From assembly GCF_021083185.1 (NCBI RefSeq), contig NZ_JAIGQB010000004.1:62001-126000 (forward strand): 64,000 bases of DNA, written 5' to 3'. This stretch comes from Nocardioides furvisabuli (GTDB taxonomy: Bacteria > Actinomycetota > Actinomycetes > Propionibacteriales > Nocardioidaceae). This document shows, one piece after another, positions 8,660 through 17,336 of the stretch. The position numbers and the translations under genes are program-made. Below the pieces are notes generated by a model. It made no database searches. It was not told where the DNA came from and saw only the letters and a program-made list of their open reading frames with translations. Position 1 is the stretch's first letter; every line of letters begins with the position of its first letter.

Positions 8660-9742
8660 TCAGTCGGCGATCCGGTTCCCTTCGGCGTCCCAGTGCGACT
8701 CGACCTTCTTGCTCGGCTGCACCCGCGGCGGCTCGCCCGGCATCTTGGGGTGGTCGGGCGGGTAGTTGAGCTCGACCGGGTGCTCCTCCCACAGGTCCAG
8801 CAGCGGCTGGAGCGAGTGGTGCACGTCGTCGATGGTGGCCCACGGGTCGCCGTCGACGGCGAGGCGCGACGGCACCGAGAACAGGTTGAGCTCGTGCGGG
8901 TCGGTGAGGCCGGCGAGGTCGTCCCACGCCAGCGGCGTCGAGACCGGCGCCCCGGGCAGCGGCCGCAGCGAGTAGGCCGAGGCGATGGTGCGGTCGCGGG
9001 TGTTCTGGTTGAAGTCGACGAAGATCCGCTCCCCCCGCTCCTCCTTCCACCACGCGGTCGTCACGCCGTCGTCGCGCTTCTCCAGCTCGCGGCCGAAGGC
9101 GATGGCCGCGTGCCGCACCTCGGCGAACTCCCACTGCGGCTCGATCCGGACGTAGACGTGGATCCCGCGGTTGCCCGAGGTCTTCGCGAAGCCGGTCATG
9201 CCGAGGTCCGCCAGCAGCTCGCGGGCAGCGCCCGCCACGCGTACGGCGTCGGCGAAGGACGTGCCGGGCTGGGGGTCGAGGTCGATGCGCAGCTCGTCGG
9301 GGTGGTCCACGTCGGCCCGGCGCACCGGCCACGGGTGGAAGGTCAGCGTGCCCATCTGCGCGCACCACACCGGCACGGCGATCTCGGTCGGGCAGATCTC
9401 CTCGGCGGTGCGCCCCGAGGGGAAGGTGATCTGGACGGACTCGAGGTAGTCGGGAGCGCCCTTGGGCACCCGCTTCTGGTAGAACGCGTCGGCGTTGCGG
9501 TCCTGCGGTCCGGTGGCGAGCTTCATGCCGGGGCGGACTCCGGAGGTCCAGCGCTCGAGCGCGGTGGGCCGGTCGCGCAAGGCACGCATCAAGCCCTCCT
9601 CGACGCTGGTGACGTACTCCGCGACCATGAGCTTGGTCACCGCGGGTGTGTGGTCGGTCGCCTCGTAGATCACCCGGTCCGGAGAGGAGATCCTGACCTC
9701 GCGCTCCCCCGCCTGGACGTACGCCTCCGACGCCTTCGCCAT
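8660..9742 (-). CDS. LigD-like DNA polymerase/primase domain protein (Prim-PolC type)
   Basis: This 360-residue protein is a stand-alone polymerase domain of the kind fused to LigD. It has the metal-binding pair in LRIDLDPQPG (D154, D156) and the motif KTSGNRGIHVYV near 187-198, where LigD polymerases have SGxKGxH. Mycobacteria encode a similar free-standing protein beside ligC, where it fills short gaps before ligation. Here ligC lies 5 kb away. An ATG at 9742 directly follows a GTG at 9745; either could be used. It may be leaderless, since no clear ribosome site precedes it. Confidence 0.9.
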   Translation of the reverse strand: MAKASEAYVQAGEREVRISSPDRVIYEATDHTPAVTKLMVAEYVTSVEEGLMRALRDRPTALERWTSGVRPGMKLATGPQDRNADAFYQKRVPKGAPDYLESVQITFPSGRTAEEICPTEIAVPVWCAQMGTLTFHPWPVRRADVDHPDELRIDLDPQPGTSFADAVRVAGAARELLADLGMTGFAKTSGNRGIHVYVRIEPQWEFAEVRHAAIAFGRELEKRDDGVTTAWWKEERGERIFVDFNQNTRDRTIASAYSLRPLPGAPVSTPLAWDDLAGLTDPHELNLFSVPSRLAVDGDPWATIDDVHHSLQPLLDLWEEHPVELNYPPDHPKMPGEPPRVQPSKKVESHWDAEGNRIAD

Positions 9743-9794
9743 CACCCCAACCTAGCGGGCGGGTGCGCTGGGGTGCGGCCGTAAACTCGGGGAC

Positions 9795-10193
9795 ATGGCC
9801 TATGACGTGCAGAAGACCGATGAGCAGTGGCGCGAGGAGCTCAGCCCCGAGGAGTACGCGGTGCTGCGCCAGGCCGGCACCGAGCGTGCCTTCACCGGTG
9901 AGTACACCGACACCGAGACCGAGGGCACCTACTCGTGCAAGGCGTGCGGCTCGGAGCTGTTCACCAGCGACACCAAGTTCCACTCCGGCTGCGGCTGGCC
10001 GAGCTTCTACCAGCCGATGACCGACACCGTGGAGTACATCGAGGACACCTCGCACGGCATGAAGCGCGTGGAGGTCCGCTGCGCGACGTGCGGCTCGCAC
10101 CTCGGCCACGTCTTCCCCGACGGCTTCGGCACGCCCACCGGCGACCGCTACTGCATCAACTCGATCAGCATCACGCTCAGCGAGAAGAAGTAG
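9795..10193 (+). CDS. msrB: Peptide-methionine (R)-S-oxide reductase
   Basis: This 132-residue enzyme reduces methionine-R-sulfoxide in damaged proteins. Both zinc-binding pairs are present (C48/C51 and C96/C99), along with the core motif SGCGWPSFYQP and the catalytic cysteine C120 in RYCINS. Length and architecture match a complete single-domain MsrB. It is divergent from the LigD-like gene, with 52 bp between the two starts, and convergent with the lipoprotein gene only 6 bp downstream. Confidence 0.97.
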   Translation: MAYDVQKTDEQWREELSPEEYAVLRQAGTERAFTGEYTDTETEGTYSCKACGSELFTSDTKFHSGCGWPSFYQPMTDTVEYIEDTSHGMKRVEVRCATCGSHLGHVFPDGFGTPTGDRYCINSISITLSEKK

Positions 10194-10199
10194 TCCGGC

Positions 10200-11045
10200 T
10201 CAGCCCTCGACCGGCTGCAGCGCGGAGGTGACCTTCACCAGGCCCTCGCCCCAGGTCTCGTCCGCCCACGCCTGGATGGACCCGTCGTCGAAGACGACCT
10301 GGGCGTCGAGGGAGTCGGGGGCGTAGGAGCCGCTCGTCAGCAGGGCGTCTCCGAGCGCGGACTGGAGCTCCCGGTTGACCCGGTCGAGGTCGGCCTCGGT
10401 GCGCTCCACGGTGGTCACGCAGAGCATCCCGCCCCACGTCCGGCGCAGCTCGGCCTCGGCGCCCGCGGCGTCCTCGGTCACGGCGACGTTGATCGTGGCG
10501 CCGCTCAACCACGCGGTGGCGTACGTCGGCAGCGCGGAGGCCGCGGCGAGCGTGGCGTCCATGTCCTGCGGCGTCGTCCTCGTGGTGTCGGTGGTGGCAG
10601 GCGTCTCGCAGGCGGGCTCCAGCCCGCCGGCCTCGGGCTCGGCCACCACGTCGTAGAGCGCCGCCGGGATCGCGTCGGTGACGGTGAAGGTCGTCTGGTC
10701 GAAGGTGCCGGTGAGGGCGTAGGAGCCCCAGGTCACGCCCGAGGCCCGTTCCGCGCCCACGTCGCCGAAGTCGAAGTCCGCGAGCGCCGGTCCGCCGCAC
10801 TGGGGCGGGTAGGACTCCGCGATGGCGCCCAGGCACATCTCGGGGCCGTCGCCGTCGTCGAGCACCGTGACCAGGCCGTTCGTGCGGACCTCGCCGTCCG
10901 GGACGGGTGTCGGTGCCGCGCCCGACGTCGCGGCTGCGGGGTCACCGGACCCCGAGGGGTCCACGGCCCTCATCTCCTCCTCGGTGGAGCACGCGGCGAG
11001 CGGGAGGGTCAGGGCCAGGGCTGCGACGACGTGTCGGAGGGTCAT
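10200..11045 (-). CDS. Putative lipoprotein of unknown function
   Basis: This 281-residue protein begins with a lipoprotein signal peptide ending in the lipobox LAAC, so it should be anchored outside the membrane. A low-complexity linker (SGSGDPAAATSGAAPTPVPDG) follows, then a globular domain with several cysteines. The ATG at 11045 is preferred because the signal peptide begins there; the frame stays open for 12 more codons upstream. No enzyme family was recognised. It lies 51 bp downstream of hemQ on the same strand and may share its transcript. Confidence 0.75.
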   Translation of the reverse strand: MTLRHVVAALALTLPLAACSTEEEMRAVDPSGSGDPAAATSGAAPTPVPDGEVRTNGLVTVLDDGDGPEMCLGAIAESYPPQCGGPALADFDFGDVGAERASGVTWGSYALTGTFDQTTFTVTDAIPAALYDVVAEPEAGGLEPACETPATTDTTRTTPQDMDATLAAASALPTYATAWLSGATINVAVTEDAAGAEAELRRTWGGMLCVTTVERTEADLDRVNRELQSALGDALLTSGSYAPDSLDAQVVFDDGSIQAWADETWGEGLVKVTSALQPVEG

Positions 11046-11096
11046 GGTGGTGTGACGCACCGCTCCGCCCACCCGTTCCACCCGCGCAGGACCGAT

Positions 11097-11816
11097 TCAG
11101 GGCAGACGGGCGAGGAGCTCGGCCGGCGAGACCCGGGCGCCGGTGTAGAACGGCACCTCCTCGCGCACGTGGCGGCGCGCGGTCGAGGCACGCAGGTCGC
11201 GCATCAGGTCGACGATGCGGTGCAGCTCGTCGGCCTCGAAGGCCAGCAGCCACTCGTAGTCACCGAGGGCGAAGGACGCGACGGTGTTGGCGCGCACGTC
11301 GGCGTAGCCGCGGGCCATCTGGCCGTGCTCGGCGAGCATCGCGCGACGCTCGGCGTCCTCGAGGAGGTACCACTCGTAGGACCGCACGAAGGGGTAGACG
11401 CAGACGTGCGCGCGCGGCTCCTCGTCGGCGAGGAAGGCCGGGATGTGCGACTTGTTGAACTCCGCCGGGCGGTGCAGCGCCATCTGCGACCACACCGGGT
11501 CGAGCCGACGGCCGAAGGCGGTGCGGCGGAAAGCGTTGTAGGCGGCCTGGAGCTGCTCGGAGTCCTCGGCGTGCCACCAGACCATCACGTCGGCGTCGGC
11601 GCGCAGGCCGCTGACGTCGTAGAGGCCGCGGACCTTCACGTCCTGCTCGGCCAGCACCTCGAAGAGGGCCTCGACGTCGGTCGCCTCGGCCTCGCGGTCG
11701 GCGTCGCCGAGGACGTCGCGGAGCCTGAAGACCGACCACATCGTGTAGCGGATGGTGTCGTTGAGCTCCCGGGTGCGGGCGGCGTTGGTCTTCTCAGCGG
11801 TCGGGTCGGTGGCCAT
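11097..11816 (-). CDS. hemQ: Coproheme decarboxylase HemQ (ChdC)
   Basis: This 239-residue chlorite dismutase-fold protein carries out the last step of the coproporphyrin-dependent heme pathway, decarboxylating coproheme III to heme b. The catalytic tyrosine lies in [12 protein letters not shown] (Y141), and the heme-ligand histidine in [10 protein letters not shown] (H164); both sit at the positions expected for actinobacterial HemQ. It lies 4 bp after hemY on the same strand, so the two are one operon, which fits successive use of their products. Confidence 0.95.
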   Translation of the reverse strand: MATDPTAEKTNAARTRELNDTIRYTMWSVFRLRDVLGDADREAEATDVEALFEVLAEQDVKVRGLYDVSGLRADADVMVWWHAEDSEQLQAAYNAFRRTAFGRRLDPVWSQMALHRPAEFNKSHIPAFLADEEPRAHVCVYPFVRSYEWYLLEDAERRAMLAEHGQMARGYADVRANTVASFALGDYEWLLAFEADELHRIVDLMRDLRASTARRHVREEVPFYTGARVSPAELLARLP

Positions 11817-11820
11817 GGCT

Positions 11821-13167
11821 TCATTCTGCCCCGGTGACCGAGGCCACAGCCCGGCGGGCCGAGCCGATGACCGCCGGGATGCCCACCCCGTCGTACGCCG
11901 CCCCGCAGACCGCGAGCCCGGGCCGGCGCGCGACGTCGGCGCGGATCCGCGCCACCTGCTCGAGGTGGCCGACGGCGTACTGGGGGAGCGCGCCGCCCCA
12001 CCGCTGCACGTGCGTGTCGACCGGCCTGGCGGTGATCCCTGCCAGGGCGGTGAGGTCGGCCAGCGAGACGCGGACCAGCCCCTCGTCGTCGGCCTGGAGC
12101 GTCGTCTCCTCGCCGTGGCGTCCGAGCGAGGTGCGCAGCACGACCAGGTCGGGGTCGAGGTCGCGCACCCACGCCCACTTGGCGAAGGAGAAGGTCGAGG
12201 CCTTGATGGTGGCCCGCTCCAGCGGCGGGACGAGGAAGCCCGAGCGGTCGAAGAGCGTGTCCGGCAGGTCCTGGGCGCGGAGCACCAGCGTGACGACCGC
12301 GACGCTCGCGGTCCCGATCCCGGCGAGCGCGGCGGAGGCGTCGGGCGCGACACCGGCGAGCAGGCGGGCCGCAGGCGCAGGGGGCGTGGCGAGCACGACC
12401 TCGGTCGCCTCGACGGTCTCGGTGCGGGTGGTGGGACCGACGGTGAGCGCCCAGCCCGACGCCGTGCGCGCCAGCGCGCGCACCGTGGCCGAGGTGCGGA
12501 CCTCGAAGCCGCCGTCCTGCACGAGCAGGCCGGGCAGGCGGCCCATCCCGCCGGGCAGCGACGCGAAGACCGGTGCGCTCGACGTCGGCACGGCGGCGGC
12601 CTGCTCGAGCAGGCGGCCGCGCCGCGCCATCGCGAGCAGCTGGGGCACCGCGGCCGCGGCCGAGATGCGGCGGGCGTGGCCGGCGTACACCCCGCCGAGC
12701 AGGGGCTCGACGAGACGGTCGACGAGCTCGTCGCCCAGGCGGGCGGCGACCAGGTCGCCCACGGACATGTCGTCGTCGACGGCGGTGTCCGACTCGTGGG
12801 TCGCGCGGGCCAGGCCCTCGGGGCTGAGCACCTCGCTGGCGGCCAGCTGGTCGAGGTCGAACGGCACGCCCATGAGCGAGCGCGGCATCGCCCGCAGCGC
12901 GCCGCGGGACCAGACGGCGGAGCTCGTCGCGGTCGGGTGGACGAGGTCGGCTCCGAGGCCGGCGGCGAGGGCGACACCCTCGGGACGGCGGGCGAGCATC
13001 GCCTCCGCGCCCACGTCGACGGTGAGGCCGGCGACCTCCGCGCTGCGCAGCTTGCCGCCCAGGACCGGGGCCCCCTCCAGGAGCAGCACGTCGCGCCCGG
13101 TCGCGGCGAGGTCGCGGGCCGCGACCAGTCCTGCGACTCCCCCACCGATGACCACCACGTCGCGCAC
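11821..13167 (-). CDS. hemY: Coproporphyrinogen III oxidase (HemY/CgoX)
   Basis: This 448-residue flavoprotein begins with the FAD-binding motif [18 protein letters not shown], followed by [14 protein letters not shown], both typical of the protoporphyrinogen/coproporphyrinogen oxidase family. [18 protein letters not shown] in the middle is a family signature. Because hemQ follows immediately, the physiological substrate is probably coproporphyrinogen III. The start is GTG at 13167, 40 bp from the divergent NYN gene. No heme-regulated site was recognised upstream. Confidence 0.93.
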   Translation of the reverse strand: MRDVVVIGGGVAGLVAARDLAATGRDVLLLEGAPVLGGKLRSAEVAGLTVDVGAEAMLARRPEGVALAAGLGADLVHPTATSSAVWSRGALRAMPRSLMGVPFDLDQLAASEVLSPEGLARATHESDTAVDDDMSVGDLVAARLGDELVDRLVEPLLGGVYAGHARRISAAAAVPQLLAMARRGRLLEQAAAVPTSSAPVFASLPGGMGRLPGLLVQDGGFEVRTSATVRALARTASGWALTVGPTTRTETVEATEVVLATPPAPAARLLAGVAPDASAALAGIGTASVAVVTLVLRAQDLPDTLFDRSGFLVPPLERATIKASTFSFAKWAWVRDLDPDLVVLRTSLGRHGEETTLQADDEGLVRVSLADLTALAGITARPVDTHVQRWGGALPQYAVGHLEQVARIRADVARRPGLAVCGAAYDGVGIPAVIGSARRAVASVTGAE

Positions 13168-13207
13168 GTGGCAAGCCTAGGCGCCGACTGCACCTAGGCT
13201 GCGGCCT

Positions 13208-14260
13208 GTGGACCCCAACGTGAGCTCCGACCGGATCGCCGTGCTGATCGACGCCGACAACACCTCGCACTCCTACGCCGAGGCGCTCCTCGACGAGATC
13301 GCGAAGTTCGGCAACCCGACGATCAAGCGCGCCTACGGCGACTGGTCCTCGGACCGTCTCAAGGGCTGGGGCAACGAGCTCAACCTCCGCGCCATCCGCG
13401 GCATGCACCAGGGCGCCTTCACCCGCGGCAAGAACTCGACCGACTCGGCGATGATCATCGACGCGATGGACCTGCTCTACGCCAGCAACGTGGAGGCCTT
13501 CGCCCTCGTCACCAGCGACAGCGACTTCACCAGCCTCGCGCTCCGCCTGCGCGAGTCCGGCAAGGTCGTCTACGGCCTCGGCGAGAAGAAGACCCCGGCG
13601 TCGCTGCAGAACGCCTGCGACCGCTTCATCCGGCTCGAGTCGCTCAGCGACCCGGCCTCGGTGACCGGGTCCGACGACGCCGAGACCTCGACCGAGGAGC
13701 CCGACCAGGTCCCGGAGGTCAACCTCCAGAGCGCGCTGACCAAGGCCGTCAACGCGGTGGGCGGCGACGACGGCTGGGCGGCCCCCGGCGCGATCGGCAA
13801 GCACCTCAGCCGCACCCATCCCTCGCTCGACCCCCGCAACTACGGGCACCGCGGGCTCCAGGGCCTCCTGGCCGCCCAGCCCTACCTCGAGAACATGATC
13901 GAGGGCGGCGCGCTGCTCGTGCGGGTCAAGGGCAAGACCAAGGCGTCCGCGAAGGCCCCGGCCAAGGCGCCGGCCAAGGCGGCGGAGAAGACGGCGGAGA
14001 AGTCGGCGGAGAAGTCGGCCGAGAAGGCGCCCACGCAGACTGCCGAGAAGACGGCGGAGAAGGCACCGGCGAAGAAGCAGGCCACCCGGAAGCGGGCCGC
14101 GAAGAAGGCTGCCCCCGCGACCCCGCCCGCGGAGCCGGCTGCGGCCCCGGCCCCGGAGGAGCCCCAGGTGCCCCGGGTCACCACCACGACGCGTACGTCG
14201 CGCGCTGCCGCGAAGGCGGCGGCGACCAGGACCGCGAAGAAGGCCGTCGCGCCGGACTGA
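13208..14260 (+). CDS. NYN-domain protein with LOTUS/OST-HTH domain and lysine-alanine tail
   Basis: This 350-residue protein has three parts. Residues 8 to about 150 form an NYN (PIN-like) domain with acidic residues in LIDADNTS and VTSDSDFTSL suited to a metal-dependent RNase site. Residues about 170-235 look like a LOTUS/OST-HTH RNA-binding domain. The last 100 residues are lysine-alanine rich with AEK-type repeats (AEKSAEKSAEKAP), probably disordered and nucleic-acid binding. It may be an RNA-binding nuclease, but the substrate is unknown. The start is GTG, divergent from hemY and convergent with hemE. Confidence 0.83.
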   Translation: MDPNVSSDRIAVLIDADNTSHSYAEALLDEIAKFGNPTIKRAYGDWSSDRLKGWGNELNLRAIRGMHQGAFTRGKNSTDSAMIIDAMDLLYASNVEAFALVTSDSDFTSLALRLRESGKVVYGLGEKKTPASLQNACDRFIRLESLSDPASVTGSDDAETSTEEPDQVPEVNLQSALTKAVNAVGGDDGWAAPGAIGKHLSRTHPSLDPRNYGHRGLQGLLAAQPYLENMIEGGALLVRVKGKTKASAKAPAKAPAKAAEKTAEKSAEKSAEKAPTQTAEKTAEKAPAKKQATRKRAAKKAAPATPPAEPAAAPAPEEPQVPRVTTTTRTSRAAAKAAATRTAKKAVAPD

Positions 14261-14275
14261 GGACGGTGACCTCGG

Positions 14276-15322
14276 TCAGTGGGCGTGCACGAACTCCGTG
14301 AGCCGCTTCAGCTGGTCGGGGTCGGTCGAGGGGATCACGCCGTGGCCGAGGTTGAAGATGTGGCCCTTCGCCGCCCGTCCGGCCTCGATGATCTCGGCTG
14401 CGCGTGAGGTCATCACCTCGGTGGGTGCGAAGACCAGCGTCGGGTCGAGGTTGCCCTGGACCACCCGGTCCCCCACGAGCGGGATCGCCTGCTCCATCGG
14501 CGTACGCCAGTCGACGCCCACGACGTCGGCGCCGGCCTCCCCCATCAGGCCGAGGAGGTTGGTGGTGCCGACCCCGAAGTGGATCCGCGGCACGCCGAGC
14601 TCACCGGCTGCCGCGAGGACCCGCTCGGAGTGGGGCATGACCGAGGCGCGGTAGTCGGCCGGGGTGAGCGCACCGGCCCAGGAGTCGAAGAGCTGCACCG
14701 CGGAGGCGCCGGCCTCGACCTGGATGCGGAGGTAGGCCGCGGCGATGCCCGCGATCTTGCGCATCAGCGCGTCCCACACGTCGGGAGCACCGAACATCAT
14801 CGCCTTCGTCTTCGCGTGCTCCTTCGACGGGCCGCCCTCGACGAGGTAGGACGCGACGGTGAAGGGCGCCCCGGCGAAGCCGATCAGCGGCGTGGCGCCG
14901 AGCTCGGCGGTCAGCTGGCGCACGGCCTGCGAGATGAAGGGCACGTGCCCCGGCGTGAGGTCGGGGATCGCCTCGACGTCGGCGAGGGTGCGCACCGGCG
15001 AGGCGACGACCGGGCCGACGCCCGGCACGATGTCGAGGTCGACCCCGACCGCCTTGAGCGGCAGCACGATGTCGGAGAAGAAGATCGCGGCGTCGACGCC
15101 GTAGCGGCGCACGGGCTGGAGGGTGATCTCGGTGACGAGGTCGGCGTCCATGCAGGACTCGAGCATGCCGATGCCCTCGCGGACCTCGAGGTACTCCGGG
15201 AGCGAGCGCCCCGCCTGCCGCATGAACCACACCGGCGTGTGGGCCGGCTGCTCCCCGCGTGCGGCCCGCAGGAACGGGCTCTCGGACAGTCCGGGGTGGG
15301 GAGCGGGAGCGGCGACGGTCAC
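14276..15322 (-). CDS. hemE: Uroporphyrinogen decarboxylase
   Basis: This 348-residue enzyme converts uroporphyrinogen III to coproporphyrinogen III, the substrate of the HemY encoded nearby. The substrate-binding motif FMRQAGRSLPEY is at about residues 33-44, and the conserved FSDIVLPLKA and GFAGAPFTVASY segments follow. Length is normal for the family. The GTG at 15322 gives the expected N-terminus; the frame is open upstream without homology. It is divergent from the DUF3000 gene, with about 70 bp between starts. Confidence 0.96.
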   Translation of the reverse strand: MTVAAPAPHPGLSESPFLRAARGEQPAHTPVWFMRQAGRSLPEYLEVREGIGMLESCMDADLVTEITLQPVRRYGVDAAIFFSDIVLPLKAVGVDLDIVPGVGPVVASPVRTLADVEAIPDLTPGHVPFISQAVRQLTAELGATPLIGFAGAPFTVASYLVEGGPSKEHAKTKAMMFGAPDVWDALMRKIAGIAAAYLRIQVEAGASAVQLFDSWAGALTPADYRASVMPHSERVLAAAGELGVPRIHFGVGTTNLLGLMGEAGADVVGVDWRTPMEQAIPLVGDRVVQGNLDPTLVFAPTEVMTSRAAEIIEAGRAAKGHIFNLGHGVIPSTDPDQLKRLTEFVHAH

Positions 15323-15393
15323 GTGGGAATCTTCGCAGGTCAGGCGGCGTGGCGGCACATCGGCAGACGCCGGGACTGGCCTACTCTGGCCCC

Positions 15394-16014
15394 ATGGTGG
15401 CCCGTCACGAGACCCACCCGAGCAGTGCTGCCGCGGCTGGACCCGCGGAGTTCCGCGCGGCGGTGGAGACCATGCGTCGGGCCTCACTGCGCCCCGAGGT
15501 GTTCTGCGAGGAGATGCCGGCGCCGCAGCGCATCGCACCGTGGTCGTCCGCGCTGAGCGCCGACGTCACCGTCGACGACGAGGACCTCGGCACCGGCCGG
15601 CTGATCCTGCTGCACGACCCGGCCGGCAACGACGCCTGGGACGGCACCTACCGCTGCGTGGCCTACGCGCGGGCCGACCTCGACCCCGAGCTCGGGGCCG
15701 ACCCGATGCTGGCCGCGGTCGGCTGGTCGTGGCTGACCGAGGCGCTCGAGGCGCACGGCGCCGGCTACCACGCCGCCTCCGGCACCGTGACCTGCGTGAA
15801 CACCGAGAGCTTCGGCGGCATGGCCGACGAGGCCGGCACCGCGCAGGTGGAGATCCGCGCGTCGTGGACGCCCGACGTCGGCGAGGACGACGCGCTCGAC
15901 ATGACTGCGCACGTGGAGGCCTGGGGCGAGCTGCTGTGCACCGCCGTCGGCCTGCCGCCGGTGCCCGAGGGCGTCATCGCCATCCCCAGTCGGCGCGGGC
16001 AGCGCGGCAGCTGA
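15394..16014 (+). CDS. DUF3000 domain protein
   Basis: This 206-residue soluble protein belongs to the actinobacterial DUF3000 family, judged by the core WTEALEAHGAGYHAASGTVT-like region, the segment RIAPWSSALSADV and the overall length. The function is unknown. It lies directly upstream of the ribonuclease D gene with a 3-bp gap, so the two are co-transcribed. That neighbourhood is common in actinobacteria as I recall, and suggests a link to RNA metabolism, though nothing in the sequence proves it. Confidence 0.85.
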   Translation: MVARHETHPSSAAAAGPAEFRAAVETMRRASLRPEVFCEEMPAPQRIAPWSSALSADVTVDDEDLGTGRLILLHDPAGNDAWDGTYRCVAYARADLDPELGADPMLAAVGWSWLTEALEAHGAGYHAASGTVTCVNTESFGGMADEAGTAQVEIRASWTPDVGEDDALDMTAHVEAWGELLCTAVGLPPVPEGVIAIPSRRGQRGS

Positions 16015-16017
16015 GCG

Positions 16018-17334
16018 ATGCCCGACACCCCCGACACCGAGCCCGAGACCGTCGCGGCTGACGCCGTACCTGTGGCTGTCGAGCCCGAGGCCCCTCCCGC
16101 TCCCCTGCTCGAGCTGCGCGACGGCCTGCCCGAGGTCGTCGAGACCGACGCCCGGCTGGCCGAGGCGTGCGCGGCGCTCGCCGCCGGCACCGGTCCCATC
16201 GCCATCGACGCCGAACGTGCCTCGGGCTACCGCTACTCCAACCGCGCCTACCTGATCCAGCTGCGCCGCGAGGGCGCCGGCACCTGGCTGGTCGACCCGA
16301 TCCCGCTGACCACCCTGGCCCCGCTCCAGGAGGCGCTCGGCGACGCCGAGTGGATCCTCCACGCCGCCACCCAGGACCTGCCGTGCCTACGCGAGGTCGG
16401 CCTCGCCCCCACCAGCATCTTCGACACCGAGCTCGCCGGCCGGCTGCTCGGCTACCCGCGGGTGGGCCTGGCCACGCTCGTGGAGACCGTGCTCGGCCTG
16501 CGCATGCGCAAGGAGCACTCCGCGGCCGACTGGTCGACCCGCCCGCTGCCCAAGCCGTGGCTCGACTACGCCGCGCTCGACGTCGAGGTACTCCTCGAGC
16601 TGCGCGAGCACATGGTCACCGAGCTCGAGAAGGCCGGCAAGGCCGAGTGGGCGCGCCAGGAGTTCGAGAACCTGCTCGGCTTCGAGCCCGCCGTGCGCGT
16701 CGACGCGTGGCGGCGTACGTCGGGCGTGCACCGGCTGCGCGGGCGACGGGCCCTCGGCGCGGCGCGGGCGCTGTGGGAGGCACGCGACGCGATCGCTGCC
16801 GAGCGCGACGTCACGCCGGGGCGGATCCTGCCCGACTCCGCGATCGTCGCCGCCGCCACCGCGATGCCGACCGACCGCCGCGCGCTGCTCGCGACGCAGG
16901 GCTTCCACGGCCGCGGCGCCAGCCGCTACTCCTCGACCTGGGTCGATGCGCTCCAGCGGGTGCGCGAGATGTCCGAGGACGAGCTGCCCACCCGAGCACC
17001 GCGCGGCGACGGGCCTCCGCACCCGCGCACCTGGGCCGAGCGTGAGCCCGTGGCCGACCGCCGCTTCAAGGCCGCACGCGAGGCGATGCTCAACCTCGCC
17101 GAGGTCCACCACCTGCCGGTCGAGAACCTGCTGACCCCCGACTACCTCCGCCGGCTGATGTGGACGCCGCCGGAGACCCGGGAGCCCGCCGGGCTGGCCG
17201 AGGCCGTGCGCGCCCAGCTGGCGTCGTACGGCGCGCGGCCCTGGCAGGCCGAGCTGATCACCGGGGCGCTCGTCGGTGCCATCCTCGGCGCCGAGGCCCA
17301 GACCGAGACCGACCCCGTCGACGCCGAGGAGTAG
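16018..17334 (+). CDS. rnd: Ribonuclease D (DEDD 3'-5' exonuclease with HRDC domain)
   Basis: This 438-residue protein has the three exonuclease motifs: AIDAERASGYRY (the D-x-E pair), HAATQDLPCL, and WLDYAALDVEVLLEL with the catalytic tyrosine and aspartate. An HRDC nucleic-acid-binding domain follows at about residues 215-300. It trims RNA 3' ends. The first 30 residues are acidic and proline-rich. The ATG lies 3 bp after the DUF3000 stop, so translation is probably coupled. The stop is 2 bp from the convergent lipoprotein gene. Confidence 0.93.
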   Translation: MPDTPDTEPETVAADAVPVAVEPEAPPAPLLELRDGLPEVVETDARLAEACAALAAGTGPIAIDAERASGYRYSNRAYLIQLRREGAGTWLVDPIPLTTLAPLQEALGDAEWILHAATQDLPCLREVGLAPTSIFDTELAGRLLGYPRVGLATLVETVLGLRMRKEHSAADWSTRPLPKPWLDYAALDVEVLLELREHMVTELEKAGKAEWARQEFENLLGFEPAVRVDAWRRTSGVHRLRGRRALGAARALWEARDAIAAERDVTPGRILPDSAIVAAATAMPTDRRALLATQGFHGRGASRYSSTWVDALQRVREMSEDELPTRAPRGDGPPHPRTWAEREPVADRRFKAAREAMLNLAEVHHLPVENLLTPDYLRRLMWTPPETREPAGLAEAVRAQLASYGARPWQAELITGALVGAILGAEAQTETDPVDAEE

Positions 17335-17336
17335 GC

